47,986 nt of DNA. It comes from a virus. Shown piece by piece: positions 1 through 6,722 of the stretch. Made by a program: the position numbers and the translations under genes. Numbering within the stretch: position 1 is the stretch's first letter; the number at the start of each line of letters is the position of its first letter. A model generated the notes under the pieces. It saw only the letters and a program-made list of their open reading frames with translations, had not been told where the DNA came from and searched no databases. Location: the IMG/VR virus record IMGVR_UViG_3300050821_002564, positions 1 through 47,986 of that record, one strand, 5' to 3'.

Positions 1-187
1 CGAAGAGAAGGGCAGCGTCACAGTGGCCGACGTTCGGAAGGAAACGGGCAAGCCGGAGAAGGCGGTCAAGGGGGATGCTCTGACGGTGGGCGATGAACTG
101 GCCGTGCTGTGCCTGTCCGACGACTCACCCGATTGGGAGCAGATTCAAAAACTGGCGAAGCGGTATCAGAAACTTCGCGCGAAATAA
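1..187 (+). CDS. C-terminal fragment of an unidentified protein
   Basis: An open frame enters from the left edge (codons from base 2) and ends at TAA 185-187, giving the last 61 residues. The tail is charged and probably helical, ending QKLAKRYQKLRAK. I do not recognise the family. It lies 50 bp upstream of the Sak4-like gene and on the same strand, so it probably belongs to the same early operon. Confidence 0.6.
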   Translation, partial: EEKGSVTVADVRKETGKPEKAVKGDALTVGDELAVLCLSDDSPDWEQIQKLAKRYQKLRAK

Positions 188-237
188 CCCGCAACCCGGA
201 GAGGCAGACACCCTGCAATCCCGGAAAGGAGAACACC

Positions 238-1200
238 GTGGCAATTCCAACCCCGCACAAGGCAGAAAAGAAACGCGTGAAGCTCAAGATGGCCGTACAG
301 GGTCCATCCGGCTCAGGCAAAACATGGGGCGCACTCGCCCTTGCAAGGAACCTCTGGCCGGAAGGCAAAATATGCCTGATCGACACGGAGAACGAATCAG
401 CGTCACTCTACGCTGACAGCTTCGACTTCGACACGATTCCGCTTGGACCTCCGTTTGGAACGGGCCGCTATTTGGAGTGCATCGAGGCGGCAGTCAAGGG
501 CGGCTATGATGTGCTGATTATCGACTCCATCACCCCGCAGTGGGACGGCGAGGGTGGAATCCTTCGGCGCAAGGAAGAGATGGACCGCCGGCCCGGAAGC
601 AACGGGTACGCGAACTGGGCCAGCTTCACACCGGAGCATGAGGCGTTTAAGCAGGCTCTCCAGCAGTCACCTATCCACACCATCTGCACGATGCGTTCCA
701 AGCAGGATTACATCCTGACGGCGAACGACAAAGGCAAACAGGTGCCCAAGAAGATCGGGATGGCTCCGATTCAACGGGACCAGATGGATTACGAGTTCAC
801 ACTCGTCTTCGATATTGAGATGGACCACAAGGGCGCGGTGTCAAAAGACCGCACCGGACTCTTCAATGAGGAAGTGGTCAATCTCTCGGACCCAAAGATC
901 GCGGAGCGCATCAACGGCTGGCTGGAGAAGGGCAAGGATGCGCCTGTTGTTCCAGCGGAGCCTATGGTGGAGCAACCCCCTGCGCCGGAGGCGCCAGCAG
1001 AAGTCGTGAAGGACGATCCGGCGTTGTGGGCAGCGGAGTTTGCCGCCTGTACTACAGTAGACACGTTCAACGCCAACATAGTTCCCAAGATGAAGGATCG
1101 CAGCAAAGCGTTCATCATCGCCGCCGCCGAAGTAGCCAAGAAACGCGGCTACAAGGTCAACCGCCTGGATGGTAATTACACGGAAGGAGCAGCCAAGTGA
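238..1200 (+). CDS. Sak4-like RecA-fold ATPase (single-strand annealing/recombination)
   Basis: 320 aa. Start chosen at GTG 238 because GGAAAGGA lies 8 bp upstream; the open frame extends to 109 but has no ribosome site there. Walker A is GPSGSGKT at residues 22-29, and a Walker B-like strand VLIIDS is at about 92-97. This is the phage AAA_24/Sak4 arrangement, a RecA/Rad51-fold core of about 230 residues. The last ~90 residues are a Pro/Glu/Ala-rich linker plus a small helical tail. Sak4 proteins promote annealing or strand exchange of single-stranded DNA during phage replication, usually with an SSB partner; no SSB is recognisable nearby. The stop overlaps the Gp157-like start (GTGA), a common phage pairing. 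Confidence 0.85.
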   Translation: MAIPTPHKAEKKRVKLKMAVQGPSGSGKTWGALALARNLWPEGKICLIDTENESASLYADSFDFDTIPLGPPFGTGRYLECIEAAVKGGYDVLIIDSITPQWDGEGGILRRKEEMDRRPGSNGYANWASFTPEHEAFKQALQQSPIHTICTMRSKQDYILTANDKGKQVPKKIGMAPIQRDQMDYEFTLVFDIEMDHKGAVSKDRTGLFNEEVVNLSDPKIAERINGWLEKGKDAPVVPAEPMVEQPPAPEAPAEVVKDDPALWAAEFAACTTVDTFNANIVPKMKDRSKAFIIAAAEVAKKRGYKVNRLDGNYTEGAAK

Positions 1201-1736
1201 CGAAACTCTCTCTCTACGAAGTGAGCGTTGAAGGATTGCAGATATTCGATCTGCTCGAAGAAGCGCAAGGCGAACTGACGCCTGAACTGGAAGCGCGGTT
1301 GGATGCGCTTTTGGTGGACGGCCCCGCTGCTATCGAACGAGCGGCGATGGTCGTTCGGACGCTGGAGCAGAATGCAACCGCATGTGAAACCGAAGCGCAG
1401 CGACTCCGGGACCGCGCCAAGGACTTCGACAATCAAGTGGACCGCCTGAAGCACAGAATGACGGCGTGCCTCGATACCGCGTTCTCTGGCAAGGTCAAGA
1501 CGCCCCTGTTTACGGTCTACACGCAGAAGAGTGCTGACCGAGTTGTCGCCGACCTCATTCCAGGGGTCACGCCGGAGATGCTGCACAAGGAGCGGCCGGA
1601 TCTGGTGCGCGTCAAGATGGAGTTGGATCGGGAGAAGACGGTGCAACTCTACAAAGACCCGGAGACGCGCAAAGACCTTCCGGAACTCATCCTGTTCGAA
1701 CTGCGGGAGGGAACGCGCAATGTCCGCATCAAGTGA
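1197..1736 (+). CDS. Siphovirus Gp157-like protein
   Basis: 179 aa from GTG 1197, overlapping the previous stop by 4 nt. The N-terminal ~100 residues are helical and acidic with a coiled-coil look. They contain the 'LDALxxDxxxxIExxAMVVRxLE' spacing and an 'A..CE.EA.RL..RA' helix typical of the Gp157 family, followed by a basic C-terminal half with a strand 'TPLFTVYTQKSADRVV'. Gp157 proteins sit beside phage recombinases such as Sak, Erf and RecT. They were reported in Streptococcus phage work to confer phage resistance, but their biochemical role is unclear. The neighbour and operon context support the call. Confidence 0.8.
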   Translation: MTKLSLYEVSVEGLQIFDLLEEAQGELTPELEARLDALLVDGPAAIERAAMVVRTLEQNATACETEAQRLRDRAKDFDNQVDRLKHRMTACLDTAFSGKVKTPLFTVYTQKSADRVVADLIPGVTPEMLHKERPDLVRVKMELDREKTVQLYKDPETRKDLPELILFELREGTRNVRIK

Positions 1737-1860
1737 TCCTGAAGCGGTCTGCACCTGCGGACACAGCCATTTCGACCATGCTGGTTTGAATGGCGGTCTG
1801 TGTCTCGCAACCGGATGTCACTGCCCAAAATTCATCAAGAAAGAGGAAAGCAATGCCTGA
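1720..1860 (+). CDS. Small Cys/His-rich putative zinc-binding protein
   Basis: 46 aa, ATG 1720 behind GGGAGG inside the end of the Gp157-like gene (17-nt overlap). The pattern is C-x-C-x-H-x2-H/D, then C-x5-C-x-C (CTCGHSHFDH ... CLATGCHC), which suggests one metal-binding knuckle. Function unknown. Confidence 0.6.
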   Translation: MSASSDPEAVCTCGHSHFDHAGLNGGLCLATGCHCPKFIKKEESNA

Positions 1861-2059
1861 AGCAATCAAGCGCACGCGCATCGTCAAACCGAAGCCGGGT
1901 ATGAAGAAACTCACCGTCTACCTCACCGAAGCACATCACGCCAAACTGGAGACGCACGCCAAGTCGGAGGGTGGCATTTGCCCGCGCCCGGCGAACGAAA
2001 CGCTCTCCAATCTCATCCACAAGCATTTCGCTACACTGGTGCCCGACGCGACTTCGTAA
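1853..2059 (+). CDS. Small protein with ribbon-helix-helix-like core
   Basis: 68 aa, ATG 1853 after AGAGGAAAG, overlapping the previous stop. A basic N-terminus rich in Lys, Arg and Pro is followed by 'MKKLTVYLTEAHHAKLETHAK', a strand and helix resembling a ribbon-helix-helix DNA-binding protein, then a second helix 'ETLSNLIHKHF'. An RHH-type regulator or DNA-binding accessory is possible, but the match is by eye only. Confidence 0.6.
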   Translation: MPEAIKRTRIVKPKPGMKKLTVYLTEAHHAKLETHAKSEGGICPRPANETLSNLIHKHFATLVPDATS

Positions 2060-2314
2060 ATGGGCCAGGTCAGAGAACGTGCCGTTCTGATGGCGTGCAG
2101 GGAGTGCGAGGCTTTGCCGGACGCTCCCTGTGTCCACAAGAAAACCGGAAAGCCTCTGCGCGGGATGCACAAGTCCCGTGTCTGGGGAGCGCGTGAAGAT
2201 GTCCTCAATCAACAGGTCGCCACTATCGAAGGACATGAATGGGCTGATTGCCTAGCGTGGTTTGCTCGATGGCTGGGCCTCGATGTGGAAGATCAGTACC
2301 ACGGAGAATTCTGA
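2060..2314 (+). CDS. Phage zinc-finger protein (C-x2-C ... C ... H type)
   Basis: 84 aa, beginning on the base after the previous stop. Residues 12-45 carry 'MACRECEALPDAPC', then 'GKPLRGMHKSRV'. This is the short phage zinc-binding motif (two Cys, a third Cys after P/A, then His plus Arg) that also caps many actinophage and proteobacteriophage proteins. The C-terminal half is acidic and Trp-rich (WADCLAWFARWLGL). It is probably nucleic-acid binding; the exact role is unknown. Confidence 0.65.
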   Translation: MGQVRERAVLMACRECEALPDAPCVHKKTGKPLRGMHKSRVWGAREDVLNQQVATIEGHEWADCLAWFARWLGLDVEDQYHGEF

Positions 2315-2508
2315 TGTGTGAGTTTCCATCGAAAGCGTTGCTGAAGTTGAGCCGACACGTCGCGAAGCAGGCAGATGCGTCGGACGATCCCGGCGTGCTG
2401 CGCTCGGCCTGCGAGTTCATCAGGACCGTGCAGGAATTGCGGCTGCTCCACGAAGACCTCACTCAGTGCCAATGCTGGTACGAGGCCGTGAAGGAAGCGA
2501 ACGCATGA
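2314..2508 (+). CDS. Hypothetical helical protein
   Basis: 64 aa from ATG 2314, overlapping the previous TGA by one base. It is predominantly helical with several Cys, and the C-terminal part reads 'LLHEDLTQCQCWYEAVKEA'. No family recognised. Its place in an unbroken chain of overlapping genes supports it being real. Confidence 0.55.
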   Translation: MCEFPSKALLKLSRHVAKQADASDDPGVLRSACEFIRTVQELRLLHEDLTQCQCWYEAVKEANA

Positions 2509-2693
2509 TCCGCACCTGCCGCAGTTGCAAACTGGAAAAAGACATTCAGCTATTCCCTACGAGTCAGCGCACGGGCAAGGTAGGCACCTGCCGGAAGTGC
2601 CAGCAGGAAGCCAATCAGCGCAAACGTGTCTCTCGATTCACCCCGGCGGATATGCCGTTCGGCAGGATGGGGCTTCCGGGAGCGAAGAATTGA
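2505..2693 (+). CDS. Zinc-ribbon microprotein
   Basis: 62 aa, ATG 2505 (ATGA overlap). It has two CxxC pairs 20 residues apart (CRSC ... CRKC) with 'LEKDIQLFPTSQRTGKVGT' between them. This resembles the zinc ribbon at the front of phage HNH endonucleases, but no HNH core follows. The C-terminus is basic. Possibly a stand-alone nucleic-acid-binding ribbon or a degenerate HNH protein. Confidence 0.65.
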   Translation: MIRTCRSCKLEKDIQLFPTSQRTGKVGTCRKCQQEANQRKRVSRFTPADMPFGRMGLPGAKN

Positions 2694-2917
2694 ACGTCCG
2701 CGACTACTACCGCTCTACCGAACTCTGCCGGATACGCCAGTTCATGCGCTACCGCTTGGAGGATTACTGGCAGGACTGGGAGCTGGCGATTGCGCTGGCT
2801 CAGTTGCTCTCTATCGAGGAGACAGAAGCCCGTCACAGGCTGCTGGAGGCGACGTTCAACCGAATCCTGGCTTACCAGGCCAACAACCCCGATGCGCCGT
2901 TCAGGAAGCCTCTATGA
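2690..2917 (+). CDS. Hypothetical helical protein with TTG start
   Basis: 75 aa if initiated at TTG 2690, which overlaps the previous stop (TTGA) and has GGGAG 8-9 bp upstream; the longer frame upstream would overlap the zinc-ribbon gene completely. The protein is helical and acidic, with aromatic-rich 'YRLEDYWQDWELAIAL'. No family recognised. Confidence 0.55.
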   Translation: MNVRDYYRSTELCRIRQFMRYRLEDYWQDWELAIALAQLLSIEETEARHRLLEATFNRILAYQANNPDAPFRKPL

Positions 2918-3513
2918 CTGAGGAAGTCACCGAACTGACGTTGATCGCAATGCGTTCCATCCCCGATTGGGAAGCGGCCTACATGCTCGATTCCAGGCTG
3001 CGCGTTCTTGAAGTCCAGTACAAGCACGGATTCGTGGAGCGGGGGCTGATTCTGGTCGAAATGCAGGAGCGGGAGCTGTGGAAGCACGTCAGGAATCAAG
3101 ATGGTAAGCAGTACGAATCGTTTGAGCGTTGGGTCTGCGGAGCCGCGCCCTATTCCCGGCGGGATTGCTTCGCTGCGATGAAGGCTGTGCGTGAATTGCA
3201 GGCCGTCCCGACCGACCAGCTTGCGGAGATTCCGCGGTGCAACATTGCACTGTTGACTCAGTTGTCAACGGGGGTGCGCAGCGACCCGGAAGTGCTGGAA
3301 CATGCAAAGAATCTCAGCGAAAAGGAGTTTCGTGCGTGCATCGCCGTGACCCATCCAGAGCAGCATCTGGCCGCGCAGACACTGATGGAGGAGGCGATTG
3401 AGTTGTGTATGCGGGTAGAGAACCTGACGAGCAGACGAGCGGCGGAGGACTTTATCGCGGAGTTTTATATCGCTGAAAACACCAACCGCCCACCCGGAGG
3501 TGAGCGGCGGTGA
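2914..3513 (+). CDS. Hypothetical early phage protein
   Basis: 199 aa from ATG 2914 (ATGA overlap). All-helical in appearance. The central part 'SFERWVCGAAPYSRRDCFAA' and following helices look like a helix-turn-helix or ParB-like helical region, and the C-terminal ~70 residues are rich in Glu and Ala. It is the last gene of the tightly packed early chain before a looser 560-bp stretch. No confident family assignment. Confidence 0.6.
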   Translation: MTEEVTELTLIAMRSIPDWEAAYMLDSRLRVLEVQYKHGFVERGLILVEMQERELWKHVRNQDGKQYESFERWVCGAAPYSRRDCFAAMKAVRELQAVPTDQLAEIPRCNIALLTQLSTGVRSDPEVLEHAKNLSEKEFRACIAVTHPEQHLAAQTLMEEAIELCMRVENLTSRRAAEDFIAEFYIAENTNRPPGGERR

Positions 3514-3601
3514 AGAGGAGCGGGGTGCTTCGTGTGAATTGTCTAGGTTCCCATGAAGCGAGGCGGCAGGCACACCCCGCACTTGAATACTAGGAGGTTT
3601 G

Positions 3602-4042
3602 ATGCTAAATTGCAAGTGTCTAGGTAACCGTGATTGGCAAAAATACGGACAATTCGTGTTCTCCCAGCATGCCCCTGGACGCGGCTCGTGCACGGCGATC
3701 CTCCCGCGAGAGCAGACCGCTTCAGGAGTAGAGCTACCTCTGCAAATCCAGGCACCTGTCATCACTCCGGCGAATACCGCCTCTCTCGTGGGGGCCAAAG
3801 GGCGCATATCGGAGCGGCTGGCCGAGTGGCATCGGCAATCATCTGTGATTCACTCCTCAAAGTCATGTTCTGGCCTCAGGGTCAGTTTTCCCAGGCAACG
3901 GGCGGTTAGTCGATACCGCAAACGGGCATACGTCCTGGTCCTATTTGGAAACGGGAAAAACGGGCAGTACGGGGAGCCGATCAGATGCAGGGAACAGCAG
4001 AGAAGTCCCTTTTCCAAAGGGAATGCCCGAGATGTGTCCTGA
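3602..4042 (+). CDS. Doubtful ORF in a low-density region (3514-4076)
   Basis: The 563 bp between 3513 and 4077 hold no convincing conserved gene. One frame of 146 aa begins at ATG 3602 behind a textbook AGGAGG (spacing 4), but it is Ser/Arg/Cys-rich, matches nothing I know, and its codon use looks less GC3-biased than its neighbours. The same stretch has a short direct repeat around TGTCTAGGT (about 3543 and 3618). It may be a real orphan gene, a decayed gene, or a regulatory spacer ahead of the methyltransferase block. Confidence 0.3.
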   Translation: MLNCKCLGNRDWQKYGQFVFSQHAPGRGSCTAILPREQTASGVELPLQIQAPVITPANTASLVGAKGRISERLAEWHRQSSVIHSSKSCSGLRVSFPRQRAVSRYRKRAYVLVLFGNGKNGQYGEPIRCREQQRSPFSKGNARDVS

Positions 4043-4076
4043 CGGCCCCAGGTACAGGGCAGCAAAGGAGAAAAGA

Positions 4077-4676
4077 GTGGATGTAGCGAACCTAAATCGC
4101 GTGATGAAACGGGTGCCCATCTCCGTCGTGGATAAGGGTTGGGCCTATGGCGTGTGGTACTGCGGCACATCGTTCACGAAATCCGGAATGTACGGGCAGT
4201 ATCCGCCGACATTTCTCAAGCGAGCCTCAGCTCTGTTTCCCAATGCGAGAACGGTTCTCCATGCCCCGTCAGGATCCTTGGTTGGCCTGCCAGAAGGTCA
4301 TGTGACGCTGGACATCTACGAAGATGACATGCGGAAGCCGATGTTCAAAGGGGACTGCGGAAACATGCCGTTCGATGCCGGGACGTTCGACCTGATTCTG
4401 AGTGACCCGCCCTACTCTGAAGAGGACAGCCGCCTCTATGGGTGCGCCAAGTTCCCGGAGAGGAAGTTTATGGAAGAATGCCATCGCGTGCTGAACCCCA
4501 ACGGCTATCTTGGATTCCTCGCCTACCACTATCCGTCCTATCGGCGGACAGACTGGAAACTCTGCGGCCTCTTCGCTGTCGTGACCGGATACTCGCGGCG
4601 GACGCGGATGTTCTCCGTATTTCAGAAGGTCAACGTGACTCAGAGCGCATTACCGTTTGACGAAACGAATTCCTGA
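4077..4676 (+). CDS. DNA methyltransferase, DPPY type (N6-adenine or N4-cytosine)
   Basis: 199 aa from GTG 4077, chosen because AAAGGAG sits 6 bp upstream; a longer in-frame extension to 3945 lacks a ribosome site. The catalytic motif IV is DPPY at residues 110-113, preceded by the hydrophobic strand 'FDLILS', as in class I SAM-dependent amino-methyltransferases. An acidic/Asn loop 'DCGNMPFDAGTFD' before it fits the region that contacts the target. A later 'CHRVLNPNGYLGFL' is the usual post-motif IV strand. A compact orphan phage enzyme; no cognate restriction gene is obvious, so self-protection against host restriction is likely. Confidence 0.75.
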   Translation: MDVANLNRVMKRVPISVVDKGWAYGVWYCGTSFTKSGMYGQYPPTFLKRASALFPNARTVLHAPSGSLVGLPEGHVTLDIYEDDMRKPMFKGDCGNMPFDAGTFDLILSDPPYSEEDSRLYGCAKFPERKFMEECHRVLNPNGYLGFLAYHYPSYRRTDWKLCGLFAVVTGYSRRTRMFSVFQKVNVTQSALPFDETNS

Positions 4677-4701
4677 TTTTTGGGCAGCAAAGGAGGGGGA
4701 T

Positions 4702-4872
4702 GTGATAACGGGAGTCTCACCGGATAAAGTAGTCTTTCGGTGTGAGGCGATGGCCCGCGAACTGGCGAGGCTGACGCGGCGCATGACGGGCGATCAAACG
4801 CGCCTCGTGAACGACGGAGTTGGGATCTGGCACGTCTACCGCTGGACGGGATCGGAGTGGTATCTGGTATGA
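4702..4872 (+). CDS. Small hypothetical protein
   Basis: 56 aa from GTG 4702, behind AAAGGAGG with 7-8 bp spacing. An overlapping ATG at 4700 is followed at once by a stop and cannot be the start. A basic helix 'AMARELARLTRRM' is followed by the strand pair 'VGIWHVYRWTGSEWYLV'. No family recognised. Confidence 0.55.
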   Translation: MITGVSPDKVVFRCEAMARELARLTRRMTGDQTRLVNDGVGIWHVYRWTGSEWYLV

Positions 4873-5045
4873 CGAAAGAAGGCGTCGAGCATGTCTGGTC
4901 GCAGGTTGCAGCCATCGCGGGTTATCTGCGAGAAAACGTCTGGCCAAAGAAAGCGGAGCCGCCCCAACCAAAGATCGAAACTGAAAAGCAAAAGCCAAAG
5001 CAGCTCACCATCTCGGAAGTCTACGGGGATATTGAAATCCGATGA
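4869..5045 (+). CDS. Small protein with HVW...Y-L...VW helix, copy 1
   Basis: 58 aa, ATG 4869 (ATGA overlap). The N-terminal helix 'HVWSQVAAIAGYLRENVW' is followed by a Lys/Pro/Gln-rich tail. The next tiny gene carries a clearly related helix, so the two look like tandem duplicates. Function unknown. Confidence 0.55.
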   Translation: MTKEGVEHVWSQVAAIAGYLRENVWPKKAEPPQPKIETEKQKPKQLTISEVYGDIEIR

Positions 5046-5128
5046 CCCCTTCAGAGACAGCTCACCTGTGGCGGCAGATCGCCCAAATCGCTGATTATTT
5101 GAAAACGAAGGTCTGGGGGAAGAGATGA
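5042..5128 (+). CDS. 28-aa microprotein, related to the preceding gene (copy 2)
   Basis: ATG 5042 to TGA 5128, overlapping both neighbours by 4 nt. The helix 'HLWRQIAQIADYLKTKVW' aligns with 10 of 18 identities to the helix of the upstream 58-aa protein. The retained frame, paralogy and ATGA junctions argue that this very short gene is translated. Confidence 0.5.
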   Translation: MTPSETAHLWRQIAQIADYLKTKVWGKR

Positions 5129-5895
5129 GGCCGACGATGGGCAGTCTGTTTGCTGGCATAGGGGGATTTGATCTTGGCTTTGAGCGTGCCGGCTTTGAGA
5201 TTGCGTGGCAGGTAGAAATAAACGAGTGGTGCCGCGGCGTGCTGAGAAAGCACTTCCTAAAGGCGGAAAGGTTCGATGATGTCAGAACAGTTGGAAGCTA
5301 TAACCTTAGGCCAGTTGACGTTCTCGCCGGCGGATTTCCATGCCAGGACATATCCAGCGCCGGCCGCATGGCCGGAATCGACGGAGAGCGCTCTGGCCTA
5401 TGGAGTGAATACGCCAGAATCATTGGTGAGCTACGACCCCGTTTCGTCGTCGTGGAGAACGTCGCAGCTTTGCTTGAACGGGGAATGGGCCGAGTTCTTG
5501 GAGACTTGGCCAGCCTCGGGTACGACGCGGAATGGGAAGTTGTATCCGCGTGTGCCGTTGGTGCGCCACATATGCGAAAGCGCGTGTGGATTGTGGCCTA
5601 CCCCGACAGCGAGCGACTACAAGGGTGGAGCGCCTTTGGGAAGGGATGGGGAACTGAAACATTTCCTGAAAAGGCGGTATGGCGGGACTTACCCACACCC
5701 TACGTTTGTCGAGGCTCTGATGGGATACCCGATAGGGCACACAGATTGCACGCCCTTGGAAACGCCGTAGTGCCCCAAATCCCCGAAATGATAGCCAGAA
5801 GGCTTATGGCGCGTTTGGAGGTATCCCAGCCTCACTCGGAGGCTTCCGACGCCCCTGAAACGGCACAGAACGCGCTAGAAAGCGGTTCTCGTTGA
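5125..5895 (+). CDS. dcm: DNA cytosine-5 methyltransferase
   Basis: 256 aa, ATG 5125 after GGGGGAAGAG. It carries the ordered C5-MTase motifs: motif I FAGIGGFDLG (residues 9-18), motif IV GGFPCQDIS with catalytic Cys73, motif VI ENV (111-113), a motif VIII variant MRKRVWIVAYP (from 150), and motif X LGNAVVP (211-217). The target-recognition stretch between VIII and X is very short (~50 residues), as in compact phage enzymes. It transfers methyl from SAM to C5 of cytosine, probably protecting phage DNA. Unusually, 495 nt of the gene are also read in the +1 frame by a second, family-recognisable gene (next entry). Confidence 0.9.
   Translation: MRPTMGSLFAGIGGFDLGFERAGFEIAWQVEINEWCRGVLRKHFLKAERFDDVRTVGSYNLRPVDVLAGGFPCQDISSAGRMAGIDGERSGLWSEYARIIGELRPRFVVVENVAALLERGMGRVLGDLASLGYDAEWEVVSACAVGAPHMRKRVWIVAYPDSERLQGWSAFGKGWGTETFPEKAVWRDLPTPYVCRGSDGIPDRAHRLHALGNAVVPQIPEMIARRLMARLEVSQPHSEASDAPETAQNALESGSR
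5276..5770 (+). CDS. Overprinted 'WPTP/MGYPIGHT' protein encoded inside dcm
   Basis: 164 aa in the +1 frame, wholly inside the cytosine methyltransferase gene (ATG 5276 or 5279, TAG 5768-5770). It is not a random shadow. It carries the ordered features of a phage and prophage protein family I recognise: 'FSPADFHARTYP', 'SSSWRTSQLCL', 'FLETWPASGTTRNGKLYP', 'LWPTPTASDYKGG' (residues 106-118) and the C-terminal 'FVEALMGYPIGHTD ... LETP'. In other phages this family is often annotated as a hypothetical protein next to a C5 methyltransferase. No catalytic motif is evident and the function is unknown. No strong ribosome site precedes 5276, so initiation might be by translational coupling or an internal start. 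Confidence 0.65.
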   Translation: MMSEQLEAITLGQLTFSPADFHARTYPAPAAWPESTESALAYGVNTPESLVSYDPVSSSWRTSQLCLNGEWAEFLETWPASGTTRNGKLYPRVPLVRHICESACGLWPTPTASDYKGGAPLGRDGELKHFLKRRYGGTYPHPTFVEALMGYPIGHTDCTPLETP

Positions 5896-6191
5896 TTCGG
5901 CCACGCTCCAGACTCAGGCGCGGGGAGCCTACGCCGGCCGAGAAGCAGGCAGCGCGGGAATACTGCCGGGAGCGTGCTTCGGGGATGTGCCAGCTCCGGG
6001 TGTCGCCGTTGTGCTCCCAAAACAGGGTGCTGCCTATGGATGGCGATCTGCTGGAACGGGGGCATTTGCATCACGTTCTGGCGAAGCGTCGATTCGGCTG
6101 GATGGAGAACGGCCAGCAGCGGCATTTGTGGGTCTGCCCCTGGTGCCACGACTGGGAACATCGGGGAGGAAAACCATGTCCGAGCAAGTAG
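5892..6191 (+). CDS. HNH-endonuclease-like zinc protein
   Basis: 99 aa if started at TTG 5892 (TTGA overlap with the dcm stop). The layout is a basic N-terminus, then 'CQLRVSPLC', 'RGHLHHVL' and a closing 'CPWCHDWEH'. This is the HNH arrangement with His-His on the first strand and a C-x2-C-H zinc knuckle holding the last His. The central Asn is not obvious, so activity is uncertain. Homing, packaging-associated nicking or a partner of the adjacent PD-(D/E)XK nuclease are all possible. Confidence 0.65.
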   Translation: MIRPRSRLRRGEPTPAEKQAAREYCRERASGMCQLRVSPLCSQNRVLPMDGDLLERGHLHHVLAKRRFGWMENGQQRHLWVCPWCHDWEHRGGKPCPSK

Positions 6192-6517
6192 AAGTTCCGC
6201 GGGCGCGAAGTGTGGGAGAAGAGGCGTTTGCGCTCCATTGCCGCGCTGAGAAACTGACCCCGGAGCGCGAATACCGAATCTCCGATAAGACCAAACATCG
6301 CTTCGACTTCGCTTTCGTGGAGCAGCGCATCCTCGTGGAGATTCAGGGCAGTACCTGGACGGGCGGGCGGCACACGCGCGGCAAGGGCTATGAAGCGGAC
6401 TGCCGGAAAGCGAATCTGGCGGTATTCCTCGGCTGGAGGCTGTTGCGCTACACGACGGAGATGGTCCTAGCGGGCGATGCGATCAACGATGTTCTGGCCC
6501 TGTTAAGCATCCCTTAG
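6176..6517 (+). CDS. PD-(D/E)XK endonuclease-like protein (VSR/DUF559-like)
   Basis: 113 aa, ATG 6176 after GGGGAGGAAAACC, overlapping the HNH-like gene by 16 nt. The core reads 'HRFDFAFVEQRILVEIQGS' then 'TGGRHTRGKGYEADCRKANL' and 'GWRLLRYTTEMV'. This is the phage nuclease family with an Asp, an E-x-(D/Q)-G motif and a conserved W-T-x-G-R-H-x-R-G loop, in a VSR-type PD-(D/E)XK fold. The last catalytic position is Gln rather than the commoner Asp. It probably cuts DNA during replication or recombination, or acts on host DNA. Confidence 0.75.
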   Translation: MSEQVEVPRARSVGEEAFALHCRAEKLTPEREYRISDKTKHRFDFAFVEQRILVEIQGSTWTGGRHTRGKGYEADCRKANLAVFLGWRLLRYTTEMVLAGDAINDVLALLSIP

Positions 6518-6557
6518 CCTCTCAGGACGCTCTTAGGGCGCAGGAAGAGGTGAGCGT

Positions 6558-6722
6558 GTGATTGTTTATCTGTCCTTGCTCGTGTGTTTGATTGGCGTGC
6601 TGATGTACGCCTTGTGCGTGAATCCTAAGTTGGCAGAGATTGGCCGTACGATGATGTGGACGGGGATGTTGGCCTTTTTGATGGAAGTGGGAGCGGGAAG
6701 GGTGTTACCGCTCGGGCGTTGA
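6558..6722 (+). CDS. Small two-helix inner-membrane protein
   Basis: 54 aa from GTG 6558 with GAGGTGA upstream. Two hydrophobic helices (about 2-19 and 31-45) flank a loop 'CVNPKLAEIGRTMMW'. This NPK-x-AEIGR loop is recurrent in small phage membrane proteins near recombination genes; their function is unknown, and a holin or superinfection-exclusion role is only a guess. Its 3' end overlaps the 3' end of the convergent leftward gene by 18 bp. Confidence 0.7.
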   Translation: MIVYLSLLVCLIGVLMYALCVNPKLAEIGRTMMWTGMLAFLMEVGAGRVLPLGR

